DNA of 64,000 nt from Datura wrightii (taxonomy: Eukaryota; Streptophyta; Magnoliopsida; Solanales; Solanaceae). The stretch is taken from NCBI GenBank assembly GCA_035772735.1, contig JASDFA010000004.1, positions 22,161,501-22,225,500 on the forward strand, in the 5' to 3' direction. Both the position numbers and the translations under genes were made by a program. The notes under the pieces were generated by a model. It was not told the origin of the DNA. It saw only the letters and a list, made by a program, of their open reading frames with translations, and ran no database searches. This document shows, piece by piece, positions 34,526 to 46,120 of the stretch (position 1 is its first letter; every line of letters begins with the position of its first letter).

Positions 34526-36044
34526 GCAGTTCCTTCCCTAGCCCTCCAGTATGCTTAAGTCAACATTCGATGACGAATGTTCCCAAAGGAGAGATATTGT
34601 AACACCTTAGGCTTCAAAATGACTCCTTAAAGGAAATATAACTGAAGTTGTAGGTTTGGTGCAGAGGGTTGACGTTAGGACCGATGGTCTGCCAGGTGGG
34701 CGACAGACCATTGCTTATGGCATCATGATTTGACAGTGAGGTTGATGGCTCGTCGGGCTTGCGACGGACCGTCAAATATACCGCACGTGTTTGCCTTGGT
34801 GTCCCTAAGTGAAGGAAGACCTGACAGACCATCGATAGAGTGATGGCCGGTCAAGGCTACCGTCATTAGGAGCTAGTCAGGACCCTCCTTTGGTTAAGGA
34901 GTGATGGAAAGATTGACCGACCGTCGGGCTTGTGACGACCCGTCACAAGCACCGTCGGTACGTCCAATTGTCCAAATTCAGCCCGATTTCCAAGAGTAAT
35001 TTTGTAATGTTTCAAGCTTCTAATCTCTAAGTGACATCATTTTAGGGATCCTTAAGGGTGTCATTAAGGGTTTTACTTAGTTTATTCCTCACTCCTCCCA
35101 TACACCATTTTTGGGAAAATCAAAGCTAAGAATTCTTCATCAAGTTTCTTTCAAATCCTCTTTGGGTCTTCAAATTTGGTTACAAGTTCATCTAACCTAG
35201 GTTTGTAGGTCCATGAATGGGGGATTTGTTCCACTATCAAGTTCAATTTCTTCTCTAACTCATGAATTCAAGTCTCCAATTAAGTTTATTGAAAATTCTA
35301 AGGTTCAACTCAATTCCATGCAAATATCCATGCTATGTCTATGGGTCTAATCCCTTCATGTTTCAATTAATGATTTATGACTATTGGGGCTGATTTTACT
35401 TTCAATTTGATTTTAAATTCATGATTTTAAGTATTTAGAAATTATGCCCCATTATGTATGTTTTATGAAATTCAAGCCTATGATCCCATAATTTCAAGCA
35501 TGATGAGTTATCTAGTATGCATGAATGTTTATGAATTCTTAACTTATGATTTCATAATTTTGAATTATGAAGTCTATTTCAAGTATGTATGATTTCATGA
35601 CTTGGGCAAGCCCATGCAAAGTTAAGTATGCTTATTATGTTTTTAGCCAAGGTTTACAAGATCAATTTATGAAATGTTTCGGAGTCAAGACTCCCAATAT
35701 TTCGATCTAAGCTATGCTTTTTAGAGTATAATTATTTGAGAAATATGCATGTTTTGGGAGTAGTATCTAGCATCTAGTAGGCCAGGGACTCCAAGGACCC
35801 CAATTTATAAACTATGCGCCAATGTAGGATACATTATTGTTGGGACCTCTCAAGAGAGTGTTTTTCCCGCCCAAGGGCACACCCGTGATATCACACCTCA
35901 TACATCTTTTGCCCTAGAAAGGCTTAGATGCTCACGTGGGATCATCATGCACTCATACATGGTAGTTTTCAGTTATGACGAGTCTCCCATTGTTCCTCAT
36001 GATTTCAGTTACTCATCTTCGGACTCATGATATTATGTTTTATA
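34526..36044 (+). repeat. Tandem unit 1: D pre-PPT, PPT and 5' part of LTR
   Basis: The unit starts GCAGTTCCTTCCCTAGCCCTC, includes the PPT (34,585-34,597) and the LTR from TGTAACACC (34,598), and stops inside the LTR at TTTTATA. The next base starts a second copy with the same GCAGTTCCTTCC word. The unit is 1,519 bp. The LTR part carries inverted words such as ATGGTCTG/CAGACCAT (34,684-34,691 and 34,704-34,711). Confidence 0.85.
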
Positions 36045-38107
36045 GCAGTTCCTTCCCTAGCCCTCTAGTATGATTAAGTCAACATTCGATGATGAATGTT
36101 CTCAAAGGGGAGATATTGTAACACCTAGGGCTTCAAAATGACTACTTGAATGAAAAATAACTAAAGTTGTAGGTCTGGTGCAAAGGGTTGACATTAGGAC
36201 CGATGGTCCATCAGGTGGGTGGCGGACCATCGCCTGTGGCATCATGGTTTGATGGTGAGGTTGACGGCTCATCAAGCTTGCCATAGATCGTCACATGTAC
36301 CGTTACGTGTTTGCCTTGGTATCCCTAAGTTAAGAAAGACCTAACTGATTGTTGATAGAGTGATGGCCTGTCAAGGCTATCATCATTAAGAGTTATTCAG
36401 GACCCTCCTCGGGTTAAGGAGTGATGGCAAGATTGATGGACCATCGAGCTTGTGATGGCCCGTCACGGGTACTGTCGGTACGTCCAATTGTCCAATTCAA
36501 CTTGATTTCCAGGGGAAATTTTGTAATCTTTAAAGCTTCCAATACCTAAGTGACATCATTTTGGGGATCCTTAAGGGTGTAATTGAGGGTTTTACTTAGT
36601 TTATTACTCACTCCTCCCATACACCAAGTTTGGGAAAGATCAAGGCTAAGAATTCTTCATCAAGTTTCTTCCTCTTTGAGTCTTCAAATTTGGTTGCAAG
36701 TTCATCTAACCCAGGTATATAGGGCCATTAATGGAGTATTTCTTCCACCCTCATGTCCAATTTCTTCTATAACTTATGAATTTAAGTCTCCAATTAAGTG
36801 TATTGAAAATTCTAGGCTTCAACTCAATTTCATGAAAATATTCATGCTATGTCTATGGTTCCAACCCCTCAAGTTTCAATTAATGATTTAAGACTATTGG
36901 GGCTTATTTTACTTTCAATTTGATTATAAATTCATCATTTCAAGTATTTAGAAATTATGCCCCATTATGTATGTTTTATGAAATTCAAGCCTATGATCCC
37001 ATAATTTCAAGCATGATGAGTTATCTAATATGCATGAATGTTTATGAATTCTTAACTTATAATTTCATGATTTTGAATTGTGAAGTCTATTTCAAGTATG
37101 TATGATTTCATGACTTGGTCAAGCCTATGTAAAGTTAAGTATGCTTATTATGTTTTTAGCCAAGGCTTACAAGATCATTTTATGAAATATTTTGGAGTCA
37201 AGACTCCCAATATTCCGATTTAAGCTATGTTTTTGAGAATATAATTATATAAGCAATATGCATGTTTTGGGAGTAGTGTCTAGAATCGAGTAGGTTAGGG
37301 ACTCCGCGGACCTCGGTCTCTAAACTATGCGCTAATGTAGGATATATTCTTGTTGGGACCTCTCAAGAGAGTGTTTCCCCCGCCCAAGGGCACACCCATG
37401 ATATCACACCTCATACGCCCTTTGTCCTAGCAAGACGTAGGATGACTCTCCTCTACATGGGCAAGACGTGGGATCATCATGCGCTCATACATGGTGGTTT
37501 TCGGTTATGACGTGTCTCCCATTGTTCCTCATGATTTCAGTTACTCATATTCAGGACTCATAATATTATGTTTTATAACATATTTGACCCATTGATTAGT
37601 TTATGAGCTTTCACTTACGATTTCAAGCATGACAAGTTATATAATTTCTAATTCTAAACCTTGGGTCATTATATTTAGGTTATGATGAATAGCTTATGAT
37701 TATGTATATATCAAATATATGGCCTTTAGCATGTGGTCCGTACTCTCATGATATATTTTGATTTATATTCATGATTTAAACTAACATTTTACTAAGCATA
37801 TTTTACTAACCTTGCATACTCTATACATTTGAGTACTGATCGTATACTATATGCTATATCGTCTTAGGATATAGGTTTGAGTGATCCTCCTCAGCCTCGT
37901 CACTAGCTCGCACCCTATTAGTCTATCCCTATTCCTACTTGGGTGAGTACTCATTCTCTGGGGATGTTATCAACTTTATATTTACCATGTCTTTTAGTTT
38001 CAGACCTAGAGGACTAGTTGGGGGTGTTGTCCCATCAGCCTGTCAAATGTTCTAGAGGCTTTTCAAACCACATGTATAGATGCTTTCTGCGATGTTAGTT
38101 GTCTTTA
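36045..38107 (+). repeat. Tandem unit 2 of D and the rest of its LTR, cut by NUMT
   Basis: A second copy of the unit starts at 36,045. The PPT is at about 36,104-36,116 and the LTR start TGTAACACC at 36,117. It continues past the duplication break (about 37,577) into LTR sequence homologous to F's LTR (TTTTACTAA..., 'gagtact', 'ggttggttgggg'-like end words near 38,010-38,060). The terminal part of the LTR is missing: near 38,100 it changes to mitochondrial-type sequence. The exact edge is uncertain by some tens of bases. Confidence 0.75.
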
Positions 38108-41100
38108 AAATAAAGAAACTCCTCAATCAAGACAAATGAGACCTTTCATAGAAGTCTTAGTTGGACTCTACACCGCTTTGCACCTTACGTCGATCTATAT
38201 GATAACAGGGCCTTTCTTTCTCACGAAGAAGGAGTAGAGACCTAGCTTGCACCTGTTTGTTAAAATGTAATGCTATAGATCCTCACCTTTCTGGTGCTAA
38301 AGGCATACCCTTCCACTTTACATGAAGTTCTAAAGGAAGAAGTCGAAAAGGAAAAAGAAAGTCACCTTTCCTTCCAACCTCCTGGCTTTATTCTTATATT
38401 GATCGAGCTGCACTATTTTCTATTCTAATAGATTCCACTTTGCTTGCTTGCACGATTTACTCTTTGCTTAAAAAAATGGGGTAATTCAAGTAAGTAAGCA
38501 GTGATTTGAACCACTTTTAAATAGAAATAAAGATAAAAGGAAAGCAAGAAAGAACTATCTGACTTCTCTATCTTTGTATGATCTCTTAGGAAATAGATCC
38601 TACTCCCAAAGAAAGGAAGATTAAGAATAGTCATTAAGAGAGGTGACCTATTTTGCTTTTTCAAACTATGAATGTAGAGATCAGGTTGAAGAGTGAAAGG
38701 GAAAAAGTGGTATGAAGTTGCTTGAACCTAGAGCTCAGGAGGTTGTGCTCGACCGAAAGGGTAAGGGCAAGAATACTTGGCTAGACGTAGTTCAGGATTG
38801 AAGTAATTGAGACAATTAAGTAGGGGACGGGAAGATGTGAGACCGGCCAAAGGTGTTTTCTATATAGCTCTTACGCTTTTACAAATCATATTATTTTATT
38901 TGAAGGTGAAATCATTCTTTACTCACTACAAGTATTTCATACTATCTCTCTAGTTCTCTTAGTTATCGTTACATTTTTTGACTCGTGGAAAGTGGAAAGG
39001 CAGAAGCGTCGGCTAGTTAGTCACGGACTACTTGACTTCCTTATGATGATTCAATGTTAATGACCTTATTCAATCTTTTTTTTGAGCCTTCGCTATCGTG
39101 GGATAGATGGATACTAGTAGTTATGAGTAGCAGTCCCCTGACTATAGATAGAAGAGGATGTAGAGGTGCGTGCCACACTCACGAGGGACTGAGAAGTTAA
39201 CGAAGTAGCAAGTTAAATGAGAGGCTGGAGTCAAAGTCAAGCCAATGAGCTTCTCAGTTAATGAAGAGCTTCCTTCATGTGAGCAGAACTATCTATTTGA
39301 ATTATTAAGAAAGCAACCCTCTATTCCTGCTTTGAGGAGTAGATTAAAGGGCTTATCTCTTCTCCTACTGCTACTTCCGGCTCCGTCCCGCAACCGACCG
39401 ATCTTCTGCCTTAACTTTTGAAAAATTGTTTTTGTTCAACATTTCTTTTTTTTAGAAGTAGGGAAAGTAAGAGAAGAGTGAATGAAGACCCCCACGGAGT
39501 GGTAAAGAGATCGATAAGTTTTTAATCTTCCTCTTTATGTATGAAATTACAGACATATAGTGAATGGATGAGCCCCTTCAACTTCGAAGCATCTTCTTTT
39601 GTACTTCCCTTCGTAGGGGAGGTAGGAAAAAGAAAGAGATTAGATAACTATAAAACAAATTCAGATCCAACGAGAAAGGCATACGGTCTTTGACACTTAA
39701 CCAAGATCTTGATGAGCGGTATCCACCTTCACCCTATTCAGCTCTCTTTAGCCTCCGGCTTGGGTGTGGTGAAGCATGTGGTCAGTGAGATCAACCTCGA
39801 TTAGTGCAGTTAGATAGTTAGAGTTAGTAGTTTCTTCAACAATTCTAAAAAGAGGAGTTGGTCTTAGAGTTAGGGAGCAAGTGGAATAAACTAGTTCAAT
39901 GCGTTGTATAAGAAGCATAGTATACAAAGTGATCACTATAGCGAAGGGATGTAATAGACAGAAAAGGACTACTAGAGATATATACTTTGAGAACGAGTGG
40001 AATACTGAAACAAGAGAGGGTAGGTAGAGCACTTTCACCTTTTAAGATTTGCTTTCTCGATCCACTGCTATCTTACTTAAAGAAAAAGAACTTTTGAGTT
40101 AAGAGAAAGAAAATAGATACACCCTTACACAACCTTAATTAATAATAATATAGGGGAGCTAAAAGCCACTTCACTGTAAGGAAAGGAGCTTCGAGTGACT
40201 TTTTTCTTTGCTCTTCAACAGCCCTAACAATTCACTTGAAGCTCTGCCCTTTGCTTTGTCCCGTGCTATGTTCCTCTAGTTGCCCCCACCCAATAGCCAA
40301 TAGGCCGAAAAAGGTTGCAGTCAATTGCCCTTCCCATTATCATCAAACAAAAGACTATTATACACGCTGCTGGCAAGCCACCCTCGCCTACCTCATCTAT
40401 AGGCATTTCTATCCATCTGCGAGCAAGATCAGATTGACTACTCTATTACCATCATTTCGAAGATTTTCTAATTAAAAGGATGGAGAATGAATAGCTTATT
40501 CATAGTCTTATAGACCTCACACCGCTTCATTCAATTGCTCTGTCATAAAGAAAGGAAAGGAAATCTTTTTTTGATAAATTGTCTAAACCTGCCTTTCTTT
40601 CTTTTCCAGGAGGGGTGTCCCAATCACTAATAGATCTCTCAACAGGAGCCTCATTCTGTCTAGAGGAAATAGCTTTGGTGGATCCAGTTGATTAAGTCAT
40701 TGTTTCTGTCGATACCCACCTGCTCGGAGTAGGTGTAAGGGCTTACCTATTGCTTATGTTGTTGCATGTTTTTTGGTAGAGCCCCCACCTCCCATGGCTA
40801 CAGCTAGCACCAGGAGCCTAGAAAGGTATAGTCACCAGTTCATTAAGTCAATGAAGCTGCAGTCCGTTCTGATGATTATGCCATTTCAAGTGGATGTTCA
40901 GTTGGTTTAGTGATAGATGTAGTCGATGGGGTAGAGGGTCTATAAATACTCGTCTAGCTCCTCAGTGCCCCAACCTTCCCTGTAGGCTCCCTGCTCCGCC
41001 AGCACAACAACTATCCAAATCATTTGACGTTTCTTCTCACTAAGCAGCCTCTTTCCTTAGAGTCAAGTGGCTGATCTCCCCTCTTCTTCCACTTCAGGTT

Positions 41101-42528
41101 TGGGGAGCTCCAGCAGGGGGATTTGAGTCTCAGCAGAACCTTCCCCTCTCTTCTCTCTCCTTTCTCTCATTCTCCGCGGCAATAACATTTCGAAAAGTAT
41201 TGAGTGTTTCCAAACTAGATGACCCATAAAAGACCTAATAGGTAAGGCACCCTAAGCCAATACGCTTTTGTCTTTCTAATAGCTGCAACCCTATGAATCC
41301 TTACTAGTGTTATAACTCACTCGCCCTTAGTTGAGTAAAGGAATTGGTAGTTTGATAAATGGATAGGCCCTGATCGTTGACTCAGTATGATATTTATTCC
41401 CGAAGCCCTCAAAAAGAGTGTGAGTGGGTCAGTTTTTAGTTCATGAGAGGGGGGATTTCCTAGACACGTGCAAGCCAAACTATTAGGGTTATTACTTTCA
41501 CCAGTCGATAAAGAGTAAGCGATACATATGAGCCCACTGCTATGGGAGGTTAGAACCAATCAACCACTATCTTGGTGCTAGACAAATAAAGGGCCTACAT
41601 TGGTCTGTCCAACTTGTTCATGTTCACTGAATGAATCTTTGCTAGTCCCTTACTTTCCTTACGTTCAACGACTTAAGTGAGGAAATCATGGTAGTCGGAA
41701 TGCTTAAATAGTTTCAGAGTGCTTCCCTTTGTTCTTGCAAGAGATCAAGATTGGTAGGTAGGCTAAGGCCATAGATTCAATGCCCGAGGTCTTTCCTCTG
41801 CTTATCAGTCGAGTTACTTCATAACCTCTTCTTCGTCGATTCTTTTACTCGTTCTATCTTGGACTTCCTTTCCATGCTGGTACACGGAACACAAACCCAA
41901 TCTTGACAAATAAAATGAAAGTACAAGCAACTCCATCCTTTTTCTTCTCTTACGATATTTCCCCTAAAGGTGAACACTTTGGCTGATAGACTTTCCCTTC
42001 TTTATATATTAGATTTCTAATTCTAATGTAATATATAAAGAAAAAGGTGCAGATGAAGCAGAGAGGCTAGAGACCCCTAGCCTTTGCTTGTAGGGTTAAA
42101 GCCCCCATAATTACTTTCTTTCTGAGGAATACACATAGATCGATACAAGAGTCGATTTAATATTGATTTTCTAAGTCTTTCTATGCCAGCTAATGGTGCC
42201 ACCGACCCTGAAGATAGAAACTGACCTATCCAATGAATTAACGTACACGTTGTGAATGCCGAGATTGAGTTTGTGTTCCGTTCATGGAGATATAGCATCG
42301 AGATAGATTCTACAAAGGGAAGGGTGAACTGCCTAGCAAAGAGAAAGGGCCGAAGGGGCCCTCACTAGGAGTAAGAATTAAGAAAATCAAGAAGAATGTC
42401 ACTCTACTACTATATACTACATTTATACTTCTTCCATCAACCCCCTTAGTCATGACGATATGGTCTCTTTAGCAGCGAGGATGGTAGCCCGGGTTACTTC
42501 AGGAACAGGCACAGTGTCGACAGGAGCA
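38108..42528. other. Mitochondrial-derived DNA (NUMT), left part
   Basis: Sequence here lacks similarity to the LTRs on either side and has the texture of plant mitochondrial intergenic DNA: mixed purine-rich tracts, 'aaagaaag' words and balanced GC. I recognise no gene in it. A 96-aa ORF on the minus strand (40,038-39,748) has a hydrophobic N-terminal half and matches nothing I know. Mitochondrial origin is inferred because the same block resumes right of element F, where rps14, rpl5 and rps4 are present, and the F target duplication joins the two parts. Start position is approximate. Confidence 0.6.
42524..42528. repeat. Target site duplication GAGCA of element F, left copy
   Basis: These five bases match 51,985-51,989 exactly, next to the two LTR edges. 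Confidence 0.93.
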
Positions 42529-44719
42529 TATAACACCCCAGAGGGGCCTATGAATAGACTTGAGAGTTTAAGTCAAAAACTATAGAAAATTAGAATTTTG
42601 CACCAGTACGACTCGAGGTACGAGTCGTGCTGAGGACCTACAACTTGTGACACTAGTCGTGAGGAGACCGGGAGCTTGAGGTTGTGTCACGGGTAGTCCT
42701 ACGAACCATGGTGAGATGGTACGACTCATGGTTAGGAGTCGTGGTAAATATCTAAGTGGTGCCAGAGTGAGTCATCACTGGTCATGGTATGACTCGTAGG
42801 ATGAAGCAACAAGTCATGGGAGGAGTTGTGGTTAAGTTGTAGTGGTTTGGGTGGATGGTACCACGGTTGACAGTATGACCCATAGGATGGTGGTACGAGT
42901 CGTGGGTTACCAGTCGTGGCCAAATTCGAAAAGTTGGGGAAAAGGGTGAAGTGACCACAAGAGGTAACCATGAGTCCTGACTTGATGGTACGACTCGTGG
43001 CACGACTCGTAGTCCAGGCCAGAACTGCTTTTCAAGTAAATTTTACGAAAGGAAATTTCGACTTTTCTATGCTTTTGGGCCCTAAACCACGTCATTTGGG
43101 GTTGAAACAGGGTCTTTAAGGGATGAAAACTCCTGTTAAGTTCATTTTAGCAATTTCAAGTGTTAGAGAAGGGAGTAGGAAGGTTTTCAAGCCATTTTCT
43201 TCAAGTTCTTCAAGTTTTCACTTAGGGTTCTTCAAGGGAGTATGAAATCACGAAATTTCCAGGTATGTGGGATTTTGAATGGGTAGATTAGACCCTACCC
43301 ATGCCCATTTCTTCCCATTTCCTATAATTAAGTTACCAAATTCTTGTGGGTCTTAACCCAATTGCATGATTTCCCACAAATTTACAAGAAAGTGTGGTAG
43401 TATGTTTAAAATACGGATTTTGAAGTATTTGGGATGATCTTGCTTGTATATTTTATATTTCATGATTTAAATCTCTAAGAGTATGGATGCAGAATCATGG
43501 GGAAATTTTTAGTGAATTTTATGGTCAAGATGATTCCGAAAACATGAACAAGTTTCTCTTACATTTTTAAGCATGTCTTCAAGTTTTAATTTCTCGTGTT
43601 AGCATGATAGTTTTCTTAATATTTTAAACATGTCAAGTATGCTTGAAACTATGAGCAATGCCCACATGTCGCTTATGAATTATATTACGATTTGGCCGAC
43701 TCACGGGCCCAATTCCATGGCTAGTAATACAAATTCTCAAGTATGTGATGATTCCCATGTTTTCACTATCCATGCATGTCATGTTATGAATATTATGAGA
43801 ACGTTTCATGTTTTGGGAGTAGTACTTAACACCGAGTAGGTTTGGGGCCTAGGTTACGCCCCGAATCTCAAAACTACGTTCCACCGTAGGATTATGTTTG
43901 GGACCTCCTCAGTGACTGTCCCCTATGCCCTACGGGGCCTTCATGAGTGATATCACGCGTTTCATGTTTCATACCCTTGGAAAGGTATGAACGGCCTCCC
44001 GACTAGGGGTACAAGTCGGACTTCATGTGTGCTCATGTGAAGTATGCCGGTTATAGAAATCTCCCATTGTTCCTCATGATTTTGAATTATGCATGGTTAT
44101 GTTCTGTTGCCTCAAGTTATGATTTGTGAAATGTTTTTCCCCGCATGTTATGACTTTGATGGGTTTATGAATATTTTTGTAAATATTGAGCCTTACGATA
44201 TACTTATGATTTTAGTTTTATTATCATGATGTCCCCACTCCTATAACTTTTATATTTTTAAGCATTGTTTTGCATACCTTACATACTCAGTACTTTTCGA
44301 GTACCGACCCATTTTTTTTTAGGATCTGGTTCGCAGGCTCAGCATCATCCCTTGTTTGTGCTCAGTTTCGCTAAATCTCCAGTGGTGAGTCCTCATGATC
44401 TGAGGGCTTCATGTTCAGAACTTGTTTATATTATGTTTTCAGACTGTTTGGGTTAGTTGGGGTCTTGTCCTTTCAACCCGTCTTTTATGATTATAGGCTT
44501 TCAGAGTTATGTGTAGTATTTTGTCAGTGATGATTGTGTTTCGGTTTGTCGTTCCCTACAAATTCATGATACGATTTTCAGTTAGTTTATAATTAATAAG
44601 TTAAGTTTTCCGCAGTATATGAATGAATTAGTGTTATGCTCATGCCATGGGTTGACTTGGGGTCTCTCGGGACTCCTTGTCCCGTGTCTACGATCTGGGT
44701 GTACTCTCGAGTCGTGACA
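42529..44719 (+). repeat. 5' LTR of element F
   Basis: It begins TATAACACCCC (ancestral TG now TA) and ends GAGTCGTGACA. It aligns along its length with 49,801-51,984. U3 from about 42,600 to 43,020 carries many ACGACTCGT/ACGAGTCGT words. Confidence 0.93.
42600..43020 (+). promoter_or_regulatory. U3 array of ACGACTCG/CGAGTCGT inverted words in F 5' LTR
   Basis: Multiple copies of TACGACTCGTGG and its complement occur in both orientations at roughly 20-40 bp spacing. The tightest pair is 42,608-42,615 (ACGACTCG) and 42,621-42,628 (CGAGTCGT), five bases apart. The same array, with small changes, is at about 49,880-50,285 in the 3' LTR. The role is unknown; the U3 position suggests promoter or silencing control. 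Confidence 0.55.
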
Positions 44720-44723
44720 AATT

Positions 44724-44735
44724 TGGTATCAGAGC
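44724..44735 (+). other. Primer binding site of element F (initiator Met tRNA)
   Basis: TGGTATCAGAGC lies four bases after the LTR end and is complementary to initiator Met tRNA. Confidence 0.93.
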
Positions 44736-44932
44736 AATAGCTTTTGAGGTGTCCTAGGGAGTTTGAAAGCCGCGTTAGGTAGTGTCTTTTTCATGGGTGT
44801 GAAGCGTGCCAAACTTATGACAAAGAGGCTACTGAACGTTTTATGAAATGTTTCCTTCTTTCATGATCTATTTCGTGCGGTCAAAATCTCTCCATCCTTC
44901 TAATTCATTCGTTTCGCGATTGCAGAAAATTT

Positions 44933-46120
44933 ATGGCTCCCAAAAGGATAATCAGAAGGAGGAACAGAAATGATGAAGGCCACGAGGGTGGCAATGATGA
45001 TGGGCATCAGCAAGCCATACCTGCTCAGGTGCCCCAAGCACCCAAGCCAGCTGTCTATGCCGAGTTTCAGGCGGCTATTCAAATGCTGGCGCATGCCTTG
45101 ACCGCTCAGCTCAACCAGCAGGCTATTGCGCCTATTCCTAAAAACGGTAATGCAGCGACGGCCCAGATCAGAGACTTTTTGTGGATGAACCCTCCTGAGT
45201 TTACCGGGGCAAAGGTAGAAGAGGATCCATACGAGTTCATCGAAGGGATTTTGAAGGTCACTCAGGTCATGGGAGTGACAAGTGAGGAATGTGTTGATTT
45301 GGCCTCTTATCAGCTGAAGGAGGTCGCTTACATTTGGTTCAAGCAATGGAGGGATAGCAGGGCAGCGGGAGCAGGCTCTATCAGCTGGGATGCGTTCCGC
45401 ATAGCCTTTCTCGACAGGTTCTTCCCTCGGGAGATGAGGGAACTAAAAGCAACTGAGTTTGTCAACCTTAATCAAGGAAAGATGACGGTGATGGAATATT
45501 CACTTGTGTTCACTCGCCTGTCAAAATATTTCCCGGAGTTAGTGATGGACCAAAGGGCTCAGGTGAGCAAGTTCGTGCAGGGAGTTGATGAGTATCTGGA
45601 TAAAGACTGCAGAACAACCATGCTTCATCAGGATATGGACTATCTATGGATAGTCCTCTATGCTCAGCAGATGGAAGCAACTCATATGAGGCAGAGAGAG
45701 GCCAAGAAGGCCAGAACTGATAGCCACAGGTTCTCCCAGCCTAAGACAAGGGGCGAATTTCACCAGCAGTCCCAGCACAGGTCCACTACACCAGCACCAT
45801 CTTTTGCTAGTACTTCATCCAGGCCACAAGATGGTCAGAGGAGCAGGGCCTCAGGTTCGAGGAGTAAAAACAGCATGCGCACAGAGCGCACTTTCCCATC
45901 TTGTGCTAGTTGTGGCAAGAACCACCTAGGGAAATGTTTGGTGGGCTCAGACGCTTGTTTCGGGTGTGGCAAACCCGGACACAGAATTAAGGATTGCCCT
46001 GCAACTAGGTCAGGGGATAGTGGAGCCTGCACTTCAGCAGCTAGTTCAGCCGTCCCAGTGGCACATCAAACTCAGCAGGGTGCTCCGACTGGCTCAACTA
46101 GCTTCCAACGCCAGAATTGA
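44933..46120 (+). CDS. Element F gag (395 aa)
   Basis: Gag packages element RNA. The start ATG lies about 200 nt after the primer site, with a basic N-terminus (APKRIIRRRNR). The capsid core includes FLWMNPPEFTGAKVEEDPYEFIEGI, a WF.QW..SR segment, FLDRFFPREMRELKATEFVNL and the YFPELV/FVQGV region. A Gln/Ser/Thr-rich linker leads to two Cys/His motifs near residues 323-357: a short C-A-S-C-G-K-N-H form and a canonical C-F-G-C-G-K-P-G-H-R-I-K-D-C knuckle. The frame is intact, but the TGA at 46,118 is in the same frame as pol and probably replaces an Arg codon, so the ancestral ORF was a continuous gag-pol. Confidence 0.9.
   Translation: MAPKRIIRRRNRNDEGHEGGNDDGHQQAIPAQVPQAPKPAVYAEFQAAIQMLAHALTAQLNQQAIAPIPKNGNAATAQIRDFLWMNPPEFTGAKVEEDPYEFIEGILKVTQVMGVTSEECVDLASYQLKEVAYIWFKQWRDSRAAGAGSISWDAFRIAFLDRFFPREMRELKATEFVNLNQGKMTVMEYSLVFTRLSKYFPELVMDQRAQVSKFVQGVDEYLDKDCRTTMLHQDMDYLWIVLYAQQMEATHMRQREAKKARTDSHRFSQPKTRGEFHQQSQHRSTTPAPSFASTSSRPQDGQRSRASGSRSKNSMRTERTFPSCASCGKNHLGKCLVGSDACFGCGKPGHRIKDCPATRSGDSGACTSAASSAVPVAHQTQQGAPTGSTSFQRQN

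Noticed and set aside
42600..43020. CRISPR-like array because of regularly repeated ACGACTCGT words
   Set aside because: The words occur in both orientations, spacing is irregular, and the sequence is a plant LTR.
44900..45346. Minus-strand 148-aa ORF over F gag
   Set aside because: Antisense shadow of the intact gag on the plus strand.
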